In this document: piece after piece, positions 27,001 to 34,378 of the stretch
How the letters are laid out: each line of letters starts with the position of its first letter
Position numbering within the stretch: the first letter of the stretch is position 1
Source of the DNA: UBA2259 sp964543485
Lineage (GTDB): Bacteria > Patescibacteriota > Dojkabacteria > SC72
NCBI GenBank assembly: GCA_964543485.1
Contig: CAZIYI010000004.1
Coordinates: 1 to 53,635 of the forward strand
DNA length: 53,635 nt
Reading direction: 5' to 3'
Notes under the pieces: model-generated
Databases searched by the model: none
The model's input: the letters and a program-made list of their open reading frames with translations, nothing else
What the model was told of the DNA's origin: nothing
Translations under genes and position numbers: made by a program

Positions 27001-27024
27001 TATACTATGGGTACCCATGGTATA
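27001..27024. promoter_or_regulatory. 24-bp near-perfect palindrome upstream of the DUF4116 gene
   Basis: TATACTATGGGT and ACCCATGGTATA are inverted copies with one mismatched pair (T/C at position 6), which becomes a G-U pair in RNA. It lies 45-68 bp upstream of the DUF4116 start, between that gene and tRNA-Lys. No T-tract follows, so an operator is more likely than a terminator. The binder is unknown. Confidence 0.45.
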
Positions 27025-27063
27025 CAACAAAGATAAAGAAATATTTCAGGAGAGATTCTAAAG

Positions 27064-27137
27064 TGAGTCGCCTGGGACTCGAACCCAGCACCTACTGCTT
27101 AAAAGGCAGTTGCTCTAACCTGATGAGCTAGCGACCC
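27064..27137 (-). tRNA. tRNA-Lys(UUU)
   Basis: Acceptor GGGTCGC pairs with GCGACTC (one G-U). The anticodon arm is ACTGC-CTTTTAA-GCAGT (anticodon TTT), the T arm CTGGG-TTCGAGT-CCCAG. Discriminator A; CCA not encoded. Confidence 0.93.
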
Positions 27138-27181
27138 ACAACAGACATGATTATACCCCCCTTACATACATTTTTACAAGA

Positions 27182-27811
27182 TTATACAATTATCTCTTTA
27201 ATTGGAGAGAAAGATCTTCTATGTATTGGACAAATTCCAAATTCTTGTATTGCCTCTATATGTTTTTTAGTACCATATCCAACATGTTTCTCAAAACCAT
27301 ATTTAGGATATGTTTTACTAATCTCTTTCATATATCTATCTCTAGTAACCTTGGCTAATATGGAAGCAGCAGATATGGAGTAATGTTTAATATCACCTTG
27401 CTTAATCTTTAACATATTGTAATCTTCGATAAGCCCGACATTAGTACCATCCACTATCAAATACTGAGCCCTTTTACCCAACATCTTCTCCACTTCTCTT
27501 AGAGCCCCTTCCATTGCTAACCTTACTGCTTCCTGTATTCCTACTTCATCAATTCTTTCATTACTAATCATACATACACCACAAGCAACAGAGTTAGTAA
27601 GTAAAAAATTAAAAGATTCTTCCCTCTGTTTTTCAGTCATCTTCTTACTATCTCTTACCATAGGTGATATCTCTGTCTTAGAATCAATTACCACTGCTCC
27701 TGCACACACAGGGCCTGCCAGAGGACCTCTTCCCGCCTCATCAATGCCTACTACATATTTGATACCTTTACTCCATAATTTTTTTTCTAATTCAATATCA
27801 GGAAATACCAT
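27182..27811 (-). CDS. rnhB: Ribonuclease HII
   Basis: 209 aa. The N-terminal motif VVGIDEAGRGPLAGPVCAG holds the first Asp-Glu pair of the metal site. Later catalytic positions are in LIVDGTNVG and in SAASILAKVTRDR, the usual RNase HII pattern, and KHVGYGTKKHIEAI follows. It removes RNA primers and single ribonucleotides from DNA. The gene stands alone on the minus strand, divergent from the next small gene. Confidence 0.96.
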   Translation of the reverse strand: MVFPDIELEKKLWSKGIKYVVGIDEAGRGPLAGPVCAGAVVIDSKTEISPMVRDSKKMTEKQREESFNFLLTNSVACGVCMISNERIDEVGIQEAVRLAMEGALREVEKMLGKRAQYLIVDGTNVGLIEDYNMLKIKQGDIKHYSISAASILAKVTRDRYMKEISKTYPKYGFEKHVGYGTKKHIEAIQEFGICPIHRRSFSPIKEIIV

Positions 27812-27851
27812 ATATATTGTAAAAACTCATATATCTATGTATCATACTACT

Positions 27852-28142
27852 ATGAAACACTTACTAATATCAATTTACATACTCGTCTCTTTTCTCTTTA
27901 TGAATAACCTGGCAAGTGTATACGCACAGGAAGAGGAAGTAACAGGTGATTCTCAAACAGTAATACAAGAATACGATGAAGAAGATATAGATAACCAAGA
28001 GACAAAAACTCTTGATGAAGCACTTCAAGAAGATACTCCTGCGAGTATTGAATTAAACTTTTTTCAGATATTGGTAGCAATACTCGCCCCTCTTACATTC
28101 CTTACAATTGGATACCTTTTGATAAAGAAGTTAAAATTGTAA
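27852..28142 (+). CDS. Small exported protein with C-terminal membrane segment
   Basis: 96 aa when started at the ATG at 27852 (MKHLLISIY). A signal peptide (~1-26, ending ASVYAQ) is followed by an acidic, low-complexity linker of ~40 residues (EEE, DEEDID) and a membrane segment (~70-90: ILVAILAPLTFLTIGYLLI) with a basic end. The layout resembles the protein at 15489-16127 in miniature. No family recognised. Confidence 0.6.
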   Translation: MKHLLISIYILVSFLFMNNLASVYAQEEEVTGDSQTVIQEYDEEDIDNQETKTLDEALQEDTPASIELNFFQILVAILAPLTFLTIGYLLIKKLKL

Positions 28143-28182
28143 TATGTGTATATATAGTGTATATTTTAAGTATATAAATTAA

Positions 28183-28188
28183 TAAAAT
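28183..28188 (+). promoter_or_regulatory. -10 box (TAAAAT) of the YtxH-like gene, probably leaderless
   Basis: TAAAAT ends 8 nt before the ATG at 28197, with no ribosome binding site between. Confidence 0.4.
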
Positions 28189-28196
28189 ATATAACC

Positions 28197-28559
28197 ATGA
28201 GTTCTTCTACAGATGATTTTTTCAAAGGATTGCTCTTTGGAGCAGTAATAGGTGCAACAGCAGGAATACTTCTTGCTCCTAAATCAGGAGTAGAAACAAG
28301 AGAAGATATTAAAAAGTTAGCTTTAGATGTAAGTGATAAGTCACAAGATGTTTACTTTAAAGCAAGAAAACAGGTAGAGAGAAAGGTAAAAGATATTAAA
28401 GCTGCTGGTAAAAAGATAGATTTAGAAGCATACAAAAAATTAGTTATGGAAGTAGTTGATGAAATTAAAAATGACTCTGATGTTACATCAGATACAGCTA
28501 AAAGAATTGGTATGCAACTTAATGATGATTGGAATGAGATTAAGTCTGCAATAGTTTAA
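28197..28559 (+). CDS. YtxH-like protein
   Basis: 120 aa. The glycine/alanine-rich hydrophobic segment LLFGAVIGATAGILLAPKSG (~10-29) followed by a charged amphipathic helical region is the YtxH/gas-vesicle-like pattern. In other bacteria such proteins are membrane-associated and stress-linked. The helical tail (~30-118) is rich in Lys, Asp and Glu. Two tRNA genes follow on the same strand, but they have their own promoter. Confidence 0.8.
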   Translation: MSSSTDDFFKGLLFGAVIGATAGILLAPKSGVETREDIKKLALDVSDKSQDVYFKARKQVERKVKDIKAAGKKIDLEAYKKLVMEVVDEIKNDSDVTSDTAKRIGMQLNDDWNEIKSAIV

Positions 28560-28568
28560 CCAATATTT

Positions 28569-28577
28569 TGGTATAAT
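28569..28577 (+). promoter_or_regulatory. Extended -10 promoter (TGGTATAAT) of the tRNA-Gly/tRNA-Thr pair
   Basis: A perfect extended -10 box ends 9 nt before the 5' end of tRNA-Gly(CCC), so little 5' trimming would be needed. Confidence 0.55.
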
Positions 28578-28586
28578 CATGCAATT

Positions 28587-28659
28587 GCGAGAGTAGTTCA
28601 ATTGGTAGAATGTCTCCTTCCCAAGGAGAAGGTCGCGGGTTCGAACCCCGTCTCTCGCT
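28587..28659 (+). tRNA. tRNA-Gly(CCC)
   Basis: Acceptor GCGAGAG pairs with CTCTCGC. The anticodon arm is TCTCC-TTCCCAA-GGAGA (anticodon CCC), the T arm GCGGG-TTCGAAC-CCCGT. Discriminator T; CCA not encoded. It shares most of its acceptor and T-arm sequence with tRNA-Gly(GCC) at 43498-43571. Confidence 0.93.
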
Positions 28660-28709
28660 TTTGTATATTGAATAAATATTCTCACTCTGTTACAATTCAT
28701 GTTACAATT

Positions 28710-28782
28710 GCTGGTGTAGCTCAGTTGGTAGAGCATTCCCTTCGTAAGGGATAGGTCGACGGTTCAACTCCGCCCACCAGCT
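28710..28782 (+). tRNA. tRNA-Thr(CGU)
   Basis: Acceptor GCTGGTG pairs with CACCAGC. The anticodon arm is TTCCC-TTCGTAA-GGGAT (anticodon CGT), the T loop TTCAACT. Discriminator T; CCA not encoded. TACAAT occurs at 28691-28696 and 28703-28708 just upstream, the first of which may act as a -10 box. Confidence 0.92.
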
Positions 28783-28794
28783 TTTAATACCGCT

Positions 28795-29886
28795 ATGGAA
28801 ATACCGAAATACACAATTACAAATTTGATACTTAACTACATAGTCAAGTATGAGCTTGCCATACAATCTATTAAAGATACCGTTATTCCAAGCCCTCTTT
28901 TACAAGAATTTAGAGAGAAAGTTAGAGCTGAAGAGATAGACAAATTAGGCGAGTTAATTGCATACCCCATTGGATATAACAAGGCATTAACAGTTCAAAG
29001 AGGCCAAGTAATGCCCTCTCATAAAAGTAAATTGAAAATATTTACTAATTACAAAAATACTCAAGATTTTTTAGATACATACACAACAAAAAGTAACCTA
29101 AAACCCTCAATAGAGCTTTGTACACATTTAAATAAGATATTGATGAAAGATATTGTAGAACCATGGGATCAAGGTAAGCTAAAAACTTTCTCAGAAAAAC
29201 CCTTTGAGCTATACGATACTTGGTACAAACTAAGAGATTACTATCCTAATATAGATATGAGATACCATTTTAATTCTCTATTCCAATCTATAACGAATAA
29301 TACTACTGGAACACATAAACTAATTCTTCTAGCAATCCTTCTATTTGAATATATTGACAAAGCACCCTTCTTTGCAGGAAATCAAATTACTGCAATCTCA
29401 ACACTAAGAGTATTAAGTAAGATATATGGTCTAAATCCTCATAACATAGTTCCATTTTCTAAAGCATTCTTTATGATAAGTGAAGATATTGAATCTGCAT
29501 TCAAAATCTCTCGTAATAAAAAAGACCTTACCATGTTTATCGAAGCAATACTTTACTCCCTCTCCTTAACTGTCATAGATACAGCCAAAGGAATTACAGG
29601 AGAGTATGATAAGAAATTAAATATTAGAAAATCACTTTCCAACGATCTTAATCCAAGACAAATTAAAATAATAGAGTATTTAAATAATAATTTAAGAGTA
29701 ACAAGACAACAGTATACTAAAATGATGGGAACCTCGTTTATGACCTCCTACAGAGATTTACAAGAGCTTTTAGACAAAGAGTACATATCTCAGAAAGGAA
29801 AAGGTAGAGGAACATACTACATAATTCCAGATTCCGATACACAAGAACAGGAAAGAGTAGAAAGAGAGATACAAATATTTGGATAA
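28795..29886 (+). CDS. Catalytically degenerate Fic-domain protein with C-terminal winged helix
   Basis: 363 aa. The central helical region ends in APFFAGNQIT (190-199), at the place of the Fic motif HPFxDGNGR. The catalytic His is A190, the Asp is A194, and the GR pair is Q197-I198, while PF, G195 and N196 are kept. The C-terminal ~70 residues (LNPRQIKIIEYLNNNLRVTRQ then SYRDLQELLDKEYI) form a winged helix as in Fic-HTH proteins. AMP transfer is very unlikely. A DNA-binding regulator that uses the Fic fold to bind a ligand or partner is the best guess. It starts 12 bp after tRNA-Thr. Confidence 0.7.
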   Translation: MEIPKYTITNLILNYIVKYELAIQSIKDTVIPSPLLQEFREKVRAEEIDKLGELIAYPIGYNKALTVQRGQVMPSHKSKLKIFTNYKNTQDFLDTYTTKSNLKPSIELCTHLNKILMKDIVEPWDQGKLKTFSEKPFELYDTWYKLRDYYPNIDMRYHFNSLFQSITNNTTGTHKLILLAILLFEYIDKAPFFAGNQITAISTLRVLSKIYGLNPHNIVPFSKAFFMISEDIESAFKISRNKKDLTMFIEAILYSLSLTVIDTAKGITGEYDKKLNIRKSLSNDLNPRQIKIIEYLNNNLRVTRQQYTKMMGTSFMTSYRDLQELLDKEYISQKGKGRGTYYIIPDSDTQEQERVEREIQIFG

Positions 29887-29924
29887 ATTGCGATTTTTAA
29901 TTTTACCTGCTATCATCATTCAAA

Positions 29925-31436
29925 ATGGAATCCCCAAAATACGATATAATAATTGGATTAGAGATACATATACAGAGTAATACAGAATCAAAAATGTTTT
30001 GCTTTTGCCCTACTCATTACTTTGAAAAAGAACCCAATACCCATGTATGTCCCACATGTCTTGGTCTACCTGGTGCACTACCAGTGCCAAATAAAAGAGC
30101 AATAGAGTTATGTATACTTCTTGGTTTAGCAACTAACTGTGATATAGACAGTGAAATACACTTTGATAGGAAACATTACTTCTATCCAGATCTACCTAAG
30201 GGGTATCAGATTAGCCAGTATAAAAGACCGATATGTTCTGATGGTCATATTGATATTAAAGATGAAGATGGTAAGAAATACAGTATTGAAATAGAGAGAA
30301 TACATCAAGAAGAAGATGTTGCGAAATCAACTCACCATTTAGAAAACGAACAGGAATATTCTCTAATCGATTACAATAAATCGGGAGTACCCTTAATTGA
30401 AATAGTAAGTAAACCAAATATTAGGAGTGCATACCAAGCACGTGAGTATGCAGGCAAGATTAGACAGATTGTAAGATACTTAGGTATCTCTGACGCAGAT
30501 ATGGAAAAGGGTCAGATGAGATGTGAACCAAATATATCACTTCAAGAGAAGGGGAAATGGAAGTATGAGAATGGTCAGATACTTCCCATTGGTGATTACA
30601 AATTAAATTCTAAAGTAGAGGTTAAAAATATTGGTTCCATATCCGCTGTAGAAAAATCCATACTGTATGAAGTTGAAAGAATACAAAAAGAGTTAGAAGA
30701 AGGTAAAAAAATAATACAGCAGACAAGAGGTTGGAATGCAGATAAGGGTATTACAGAGTTTCAGAGATCTAAAGAAACTGCAGACGATTACAGATATATG
30801 CCTGAACCAGATATTCCCATTATTGAAATTACCAAAGATGATATTGAAAGAGTAAGTACCGAGTTAGTTGAGCTACCAGATGAAAAGAAAGAAAGATATA
30901 TGAATACCTACTCTCTTTCTGACTACGATTCAGATGTACTTACTGCTAACAAAGATATATCTATATACTTTGAAGATTTACTCAAGAGTCTCTCTGATAA
31001 TATGGACACCATCAAGGCAGCTAAATCTGCATCTAATTGGATTACTGGTACTGTTTTCTCAATTGCTAATGATAAAAAGATAGAGATAAATGAAAGTAAT
31101 ATTCCGAAAGATTCATTAGCATACTTAATTACTGAGTTTGAAAAAAAAGTTTTAACTAGAAACAAAGCAGAATCTATTCTAAAAGAATCCTTAGAGCAGA
31201 AAAAAAACTTAAAAGAGTTAATAACCATTGCATTACAAGAAAGTAGTGCTAATACTGATAACTTAGAAAGTATAATTGATGAAGTAATAAATGATAATGC
31301 TAAAGCAGTTAGTGATTTTAAATCAGGAAAACAGACAACAATAGGGTATCTTGTAGGACAGGTAATGCAAAAAACAAAGGGTAATGCAGATCCTAATATG
31401 GCTAAAGATATATTAATAAAGAAATTAAATGGATAA
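29925..31436 (+). CDS. gatB: Glutamyl/aspartyl-tRNA amidotransferase subunit B
   Basis: 503 aa. The cradle domain shows GLEIHIQ near residue 11, a zinc-type Cys set (CFCP, CPTCLGLPGALP), FDRKHYFYPDLPKGYQISQY and RIHQEEDVAKSTH. The C-terminal helical and YqeY-like region ends with QTTIGYLVGQVMQKTKGNADP. It activates the side-chain carboxyl of misacylated tRNA by phosphorylation and receives ammonia from GatA. It overlaps gatC by 8 bp on the same strand. Length is normal (~480-500). Confidence 0.97.
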   Translation: MESPKYDIIIGLEIHIQSNTESKMFCFCPTHYFEKEPNTHVCPTCLGLPGALPVPNKRAIELCILLGLATNCDIDSEIHFDRKHYFYPDLPKGYQISQYKRPICSDGHIDIKDEDGKKYSIEIERIHQEEDVAKSTHHLENEQEYSLIDYNKSGVPLIEIVSKPNIRSAYQAREYAGKIRQIVRYLGISDADMEKGQMRCEPNISLQEKGKWKYENGQILPIGDYKLNSKVEVKNIGSISAVEKSILYEVERIQKELEEGKKIIQQTRGWNADKGITEFQRSKETADDYRYMPEPDIPIIEITKDDIERVSTELVELPDEKKERYMNTYSLSDYDSDVLTANKDISIYFEDLLKSLSDNMDTIKAAKSASNWITGTVFSIANDKKIEINESNIPKDSLAYLITEFEKKVLTRNKAESILKESLEQKKNLKELITIALQESSANTDNLESIIDEVINDNAKAVSDFKSGKQTTIGYLVGQVMQKTKGNADPNMAKDILIKKLNG

Positions 31437-31725
31437 ACAAACATTAAAACATATTGCAGAGCTATCTAGAATATCTCTTACAGACCAGGAGTTAGAAAAG
31501 TTTACACCTCAAATGCAAACAATATTAGATAGTGCTAAAGTATTACAGGAAGTTGATACTAAAGGTATTAACCCCATGAAAAGACATATACCCTTCTCTG
31601 CCTTAAGAGATGACATACCATCCGATTCTTTAACACAAGAGGATGTACTTAAAAACGCTAAATACAAAGAAAATGGATTTGTAAAAGTATATGGTAAGAT
31701 ATTTGGTGGTATTGAAGAGAGTTAA
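31429..31725 (+). CDS. gatC: Glutamyl/aspartyl-tRNA amidotransferase subunit C
   Basis: 98 aa. LKHIAELSRISLTDQELEKF at residues ~5-24 and the VDTKGINPMKRHIP belt are the family pattern. GatC wraps around the GatA-GatB interface and stabilises it. The ATG overlaps the gatB end (ATGGATAA) by 8 bp. Its TAA overlaps the stop of the convergent gene in the tetranucleotide TTAA. Confidence 0.95.
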   Translation: MDKQTLKHIAELSRISLTDQELEKFTPQMQTILDSAKVLQEVDTKGINPMKRHIPFSALRDDIPSDSLTQEDVLKNAKYKENGFVKVYGKIFGGIEES

Positions 31726-32399
31726 TCTTTTTTAAAAATATTTTCATAAATAGAGTTCACTATTCTAGGATTACGCCTTTGCTCTTTGGGTAAGTTAGCA
31801 ATCTCATCTCTAAATCTCATCGCTTGTGATTTCTTTTCTTGATGTCTACCTAATATATCTTTTTTAGCATTCTCATAGTCTTGCTCTGTATCAATTTTGT
31901 AGATAATAGCTTCCTTGTCATACACCTCTGCAGAGAGACAAAGCTCCGTTATTCTAAAATTAGAAGGTGGTATCTCATCTACAACATACTCCTTTCCTTC
32001 AAATCCATTATTTGCAATTCCTTCTAGAGCTTTCTTAAATTTAGGTTCTCTAACATCCAAACCCTCTGTTTGAATCTCAAAAAAAATCCCAACAGAAGGA
32101 AGAGGAAGATATATTTCATTACCACGAGGCCAACTTCTTAAGAACTGTTCTGTTTTAATGAACTCCTTTGATTTACCGTAATATGCTGTTTTTACCATTC
32201 TAGGATTACTAGACATATACACACCATACTCGTTTCCATCAGAAACAATACGATTACCCTCTGCATCTATTTCATCTGAACCTGGTTTTAATGTTGATGA
32301 GAAATCTGCCTGTTCAAAATCGTCTACTTTTAATGTAATTCCTCTGTACAGTGTCTCTGGAATCTTCTCTTGTTCTTGTTTTAATGGTAATTCTTCCAT
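31722..32399 (-). CDS. Hypothetical protein with possible ADP-ribosyltransferase fold
   Basis: 225 aa, cytoplasmic by sequence. Three short motifs occur in the order of an R-S-E ADP-ribosyltransferase. They are LYRG with R19, GVYMSSNPRMVKTAYYG with S63/S64 (~59-75), and EGKEYVVDEIPPSNFRI with E134/E137 near 134-150, similar to the ExE strand before a proline turn. The match is by eye and partial: the usual ExE spacing is not exact. The C-terminal ~45 residues are charged and helical. No immunity or antitoxin-like partner adjoins it. Without a profile search it should stay a hypothesis. Confidence 0.45.
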   Translation of the reverse strand: MEELPLKQEQEKIPETLYRGITLKVDDFEQADFSSTLKPGSDEIDAEGNRIVSDGNEYGVYMSSNPRMVKTAYYGKSKEFIKTEQFLRSWPRGNEIYLPLPSVGIFFEIQTEGLDVREPKFKKALEGIANNGFEGKEYVVDEIPPSNFRITELCLSAEVYDKEAIIYKIDTEQDYENAKKDILGRHQEKKSQAMRFRDEIANLPKEQRRNPRIVNSIYENIFKKD

Positions 32400-32464
32400 A
32401 CATTTTAGTATATCATTCGCCTTTTAAAAAGAATAGAAGTGATGTAAAATGTAGCTTGTATCTA

Positions 32465-32550
32465 GCCGAGATGGTGAAACTGGCAGACACGCTTGCCTTA
32501 GGAGCAAGTGGGATTAATATCCCTTGGAGGTTCGAGTCCTCTTCTCGGCA
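32465..32550 (+). tRNA. tRNA-Leu(UAG)
   Basis: Class II tRNA with a long variable arm (GGGATTAATATCCC). Acceptor GCCGAGA pairs with TCTCGGC. The anticodon arm is CTTGC-CTTAGGA-GCAAG (anticodon TAG). Discriminator A; CCA not encoded. TAAAAT at 32445-32450 is a likely -10 box. Confidence 0.94.
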
Positions 32551-32560
32551 TACTTAAATA

Positions 32561-32566
32561 TATACT
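32561..32566 (+). promoter_or_regulatory. -10 box (TATACT) of the small Cys protein, probably leaderless
   Basis: TATACT ends 6 nt before the ATG at 32573, only 11 bp after the end of tRNA-Leu. Confidence 0.4.
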
Positions 32567-32572
32567 ACAAAC

Positions 32573-32815
32573 ATGGGAATCAAACTATTACTACCATTTC
32601 AAACAGTACTCTTGCAAAAAAGATTATGTGTTGGATGTACAAGTACATTAGACAAAGCAAAAAGATTAGGAAAACTTTCCGAGCGAAGAGAGTTAGTTGA
32701 ATGTAAATGTAAAAGAAGGTATGTATACAACAAAGAATTTAATGAGTATCAAAGGGCTACATTTCAAGAAGAGCAACAGTTCTTAAGAGAGCTTAACAAA
32801 AAGCCATTGTTATAG
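32573..32815 (+). CDS. Small protein with CxxC...CxC motif, possible zinc binder
   Basis: 80 aa, basic. Four cysteines form CVGC (~19-22) and CKC (~44-46), about 22 residues apart. Such an arrangement could hold one zinc ion in a ribbon. The rest is rich in Lys, Arg, Gln and Glu with a helical C-terminal half. It sits between tRNA-Leu and tRNA-Glu, and its codon use looks like its neighbours, so it is probably real. No family recognised; a role in RNA binding would be speculation. Confidence 0.6.
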   Translation: MGIKLLLPFQTVLLQKRLCVGCTSTLDKAKRLGKLSERRELVECKCKRRYVYNKEFNEYQRATFQEEQQFLRELNKKPLL

Positions 32816-32833
32816 TAGAATCACTAGATGTAT

Positions 32834-32906
32834 GCCGCTATCGTCTAGTGGTCTAGGACGACAGGTTTTCATCCTGTAAACCGGAGTTCGATTCTCCGTA
32901 GCGGTA
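32834..32906 (+). tRNA. tRNA-Glu(UUC)
   Basis: Acceptor GCCGCTA pairs with TAGCGGT (terminal G-U). The anticodon arm is ACAGG-TTTTCAT-CCTGT (anticodon TTC), the T loop TTCGATT. Discriminator A is followed directly by CCA (32907-32909), the only complete tRNA here with a genomic CCA, possibly by chance. TATAGT at 32811-32816 may be the -10 box. Confidence 0.93.
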
Positions 32907-32932
32907 CCAATTTAATTTAAAGCCCCAATTCT

Positions 32933-33544
32933 ATGTATGAAAACGAGCAATCAGATGTAAAAGGTGAGAGAAAAGCCACTGAGGTTATTGGCTCTATTGG
33001 AAAAACTATCTACTCATTTATTGAAACAATATTAGTTGCATTAGTACTCGCAATAGTTCTTTACCTATTTATAATGACCCCTCATGAAGTAGTTGGTAAC
33101 TCAATGCATCCTACATACAAGAATGGTGAGATGCTAATGGCTAACAAGATTACATTTCAAGTATCTAAACCCAAAAGAGGAGATGTCATTATTTTTAAAT
33201 TCTCAGATACACAAGATTTCATTAAAAGAATCATTGGTATACCTGGAGATGAGATAATGATTAAAGATGGTAAAATATATATTAACAATGAGCTACTAGA
33301 CGAATCAGAGTATCTCCAATCCTCAGTCATTACTAATGGTGGTTCATATTTACATGAAGGTCAAACAGTTACAATACAGGATAATGAATACTTTGTTTGT
33401 GGTGATAACAGAACAAATAGCTCTGACTCTAGAGAATTTGGCCCTATTACAGAAGACAAAATAAAGGGTAAAGCATGGATTGTATACTTCCCTTTCTCTC
33501 AATTTAGAGTTGTACAACATCAAACATACAACATTGGACTCTAA
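32933..33544 (+). CDS. lepB: Signal peptidase I
   Basis: 203 aa. One N-terminal membrane segment (~31-48) is followed by the catalytic Ser in GNSMHPT (S57) and the general-base Lys in IKRIIGIPGDE (K98). The later GDNRTNSSDSR box is also present. It cuts signal peptides on the outer face of the membrane. Several proteins in this window with N-terminal signal segments are plausible substrates. parA follows after 25 bp on the same strand. Confidence 0.96.
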   Translation: MYENEQSDVKGERKATEVIGSIGKTIYSFIETILVALVLAIVLYLFIMTPHEVVGNSMHPTYKNGEMLMANKITFQVSKPKRGDVIIFKFSDTQDFIKRIIGIPGDEIMIKDGKIYINNELLDESEYLQSSVITNGGSYLHEGQTVTIQDNEYFVCGDNRTNSSDSREFGPITEDKIKGKAWIVYFPFSQFRVVQHQTYNIGL

Positions 33545-33546
33545 CT

Positions 33547-33554
33547 GTGAAACA
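33547..33554 (+). promoter_or_regulatory. parS-like half-site (GTGAAACA) before parA
   Basis: GTGAAACA is the right half of the conserved parS palindrome (TGTTTCACGTGAAACA). Here it lies 16 nt before the parA start and just after the lepB stop. The left half is not conserved, so it is at best a weak or degenerate ParB site. Confidence 0.25.
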
Positions 33555-33569
33555 TGATAAATTATCTAT

Positions 33570-34361
33570 ATGGAAATTTTCGTAATAGCTAACCAAAAAG
33601 GTGGTGTAGGCAAAACTACTACCACACTTAACCTAGGAGCAGCGCTAGCAAAAAAAGGTAAAAAGGTATTGCTAGTTGATCTCGATCCTCAAGCAAATCT
33701 ATCCTCTGGTTTGGGATTTACTAAACAATTTGATAAACATAGTTGGGATACCAACGAACAAGCACCTTACAAGAATATATACGATGTAATTGTAAATTCA
33801 ATCCCTATTCAATCCGTATTCGTATCAACATCAACCCCTAACCTCTTTTTAGTACCCTCTCACCTATCCCTTGCTGGTGCTGAGATAGAAATGGTAAATA
33901 TGATTTCAAGAGAAACTTTACTTAAAAAAGCACTAGACAGTATTAAAAATGATTTTGAGGTAGTATTAGTAGATTGCCCTCCATCTTTAGGGCTATTAAC
34001 AATAAATGCATTAAGTGCTGCAGACAACCTTCTAATACCTATACAGTGTGAATACTTTGCACTAGAGGGTCTAGGACAACTAATTAACACTATTAAACTG
34101 ATTAAAGGAGTTAATCCCTCACTCAAATTAGGAGGAGTTATACTAACTATGTTTGATAGTAGAACAAAACTCTCCTCCAATGTAGTAGCTGATGTAAGAG
34201 AATTCTTTAATGAATTGGCTTTTGAATCTATAGTACCAAGAAATGTCCGACTCTCAGAAGCCCCATCTTTTGGTAAAACAATCTTTCAATACGATCCGAA
34301 ATCAACTGGAGCAATGGCTTACAGTAATCTTGCAAAAGAATTTATAAAAAGATTTCTTTAA
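33570..34361 (+). CDS. parA: Chromosome partitioning ATPase ParA (Soj)
   Basis: 263 aa. The deviant Walker A KGGVGKTTT starts at residue ~10. LLVDLDPQANLSSGLG and VLVDCPPSLGLLTINAL give the Walker A' and B parts. The short length without an N-terminal helix-turn-helix is that of chromosomal Soj-type ParA. It moves origins with ParB through ATP-dependent DNA binding. parB follows after 17 bp. The origin itself, dnaA and gidAB are not in the window. Confidence 0.95.
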   Translation: MEIFVIANQKGGVGKTTTTLNLGAALAKKGKKVLLVDLDPQANLSSGLGFTKQFDKHSWDTNEQAPYKNIYDVIVNSIPIQSVFVSTSTPNLFLVPSHLSLAGAEIEMVNMISRETLLKKALDSIKNDFEVVLVDCPPSLGLLTINALSAADNLLIPIQCEYFALEGLGQLINTIKLIKGVNPSLKLGGVILTMFDSRTKLSSNVVADVREFFNELAFESIVPRNVRLSEAPSFGKTIFQYDPKSTGAMAYSNLAKEFIKRFL

Positions 34362-34378
34362 ATTAAATATTTCTAAAA

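Noticed and set aside
26949..27131. 60-aa open frame over tRNA-Lys
   Set aside because: Its second half is the antisense of tRNA-Lys and its first half is AT-rich spacer with a palindrome.
28488..28736. 82-aa open frame antisense to two tRNAs
   Set aside because: It covers tRNA-Gly(CCC) and part of tRNA-Thr and the end of the YtxH-like gene; a chance frame.
30923..31444. 173-aa open frame antisense to gatB
   Set aside because: Leu/Ser-rich low-complexity shadow of the Lys/Asp/Glu-rich gatB frame; same for the frame at 48514-49011 inside ftsE.
32351..32557. 68-aa open frame over tRNA-Leu
   Set aside because: It reads into the tRNA and overlaps the start of a better gene on the other strand.
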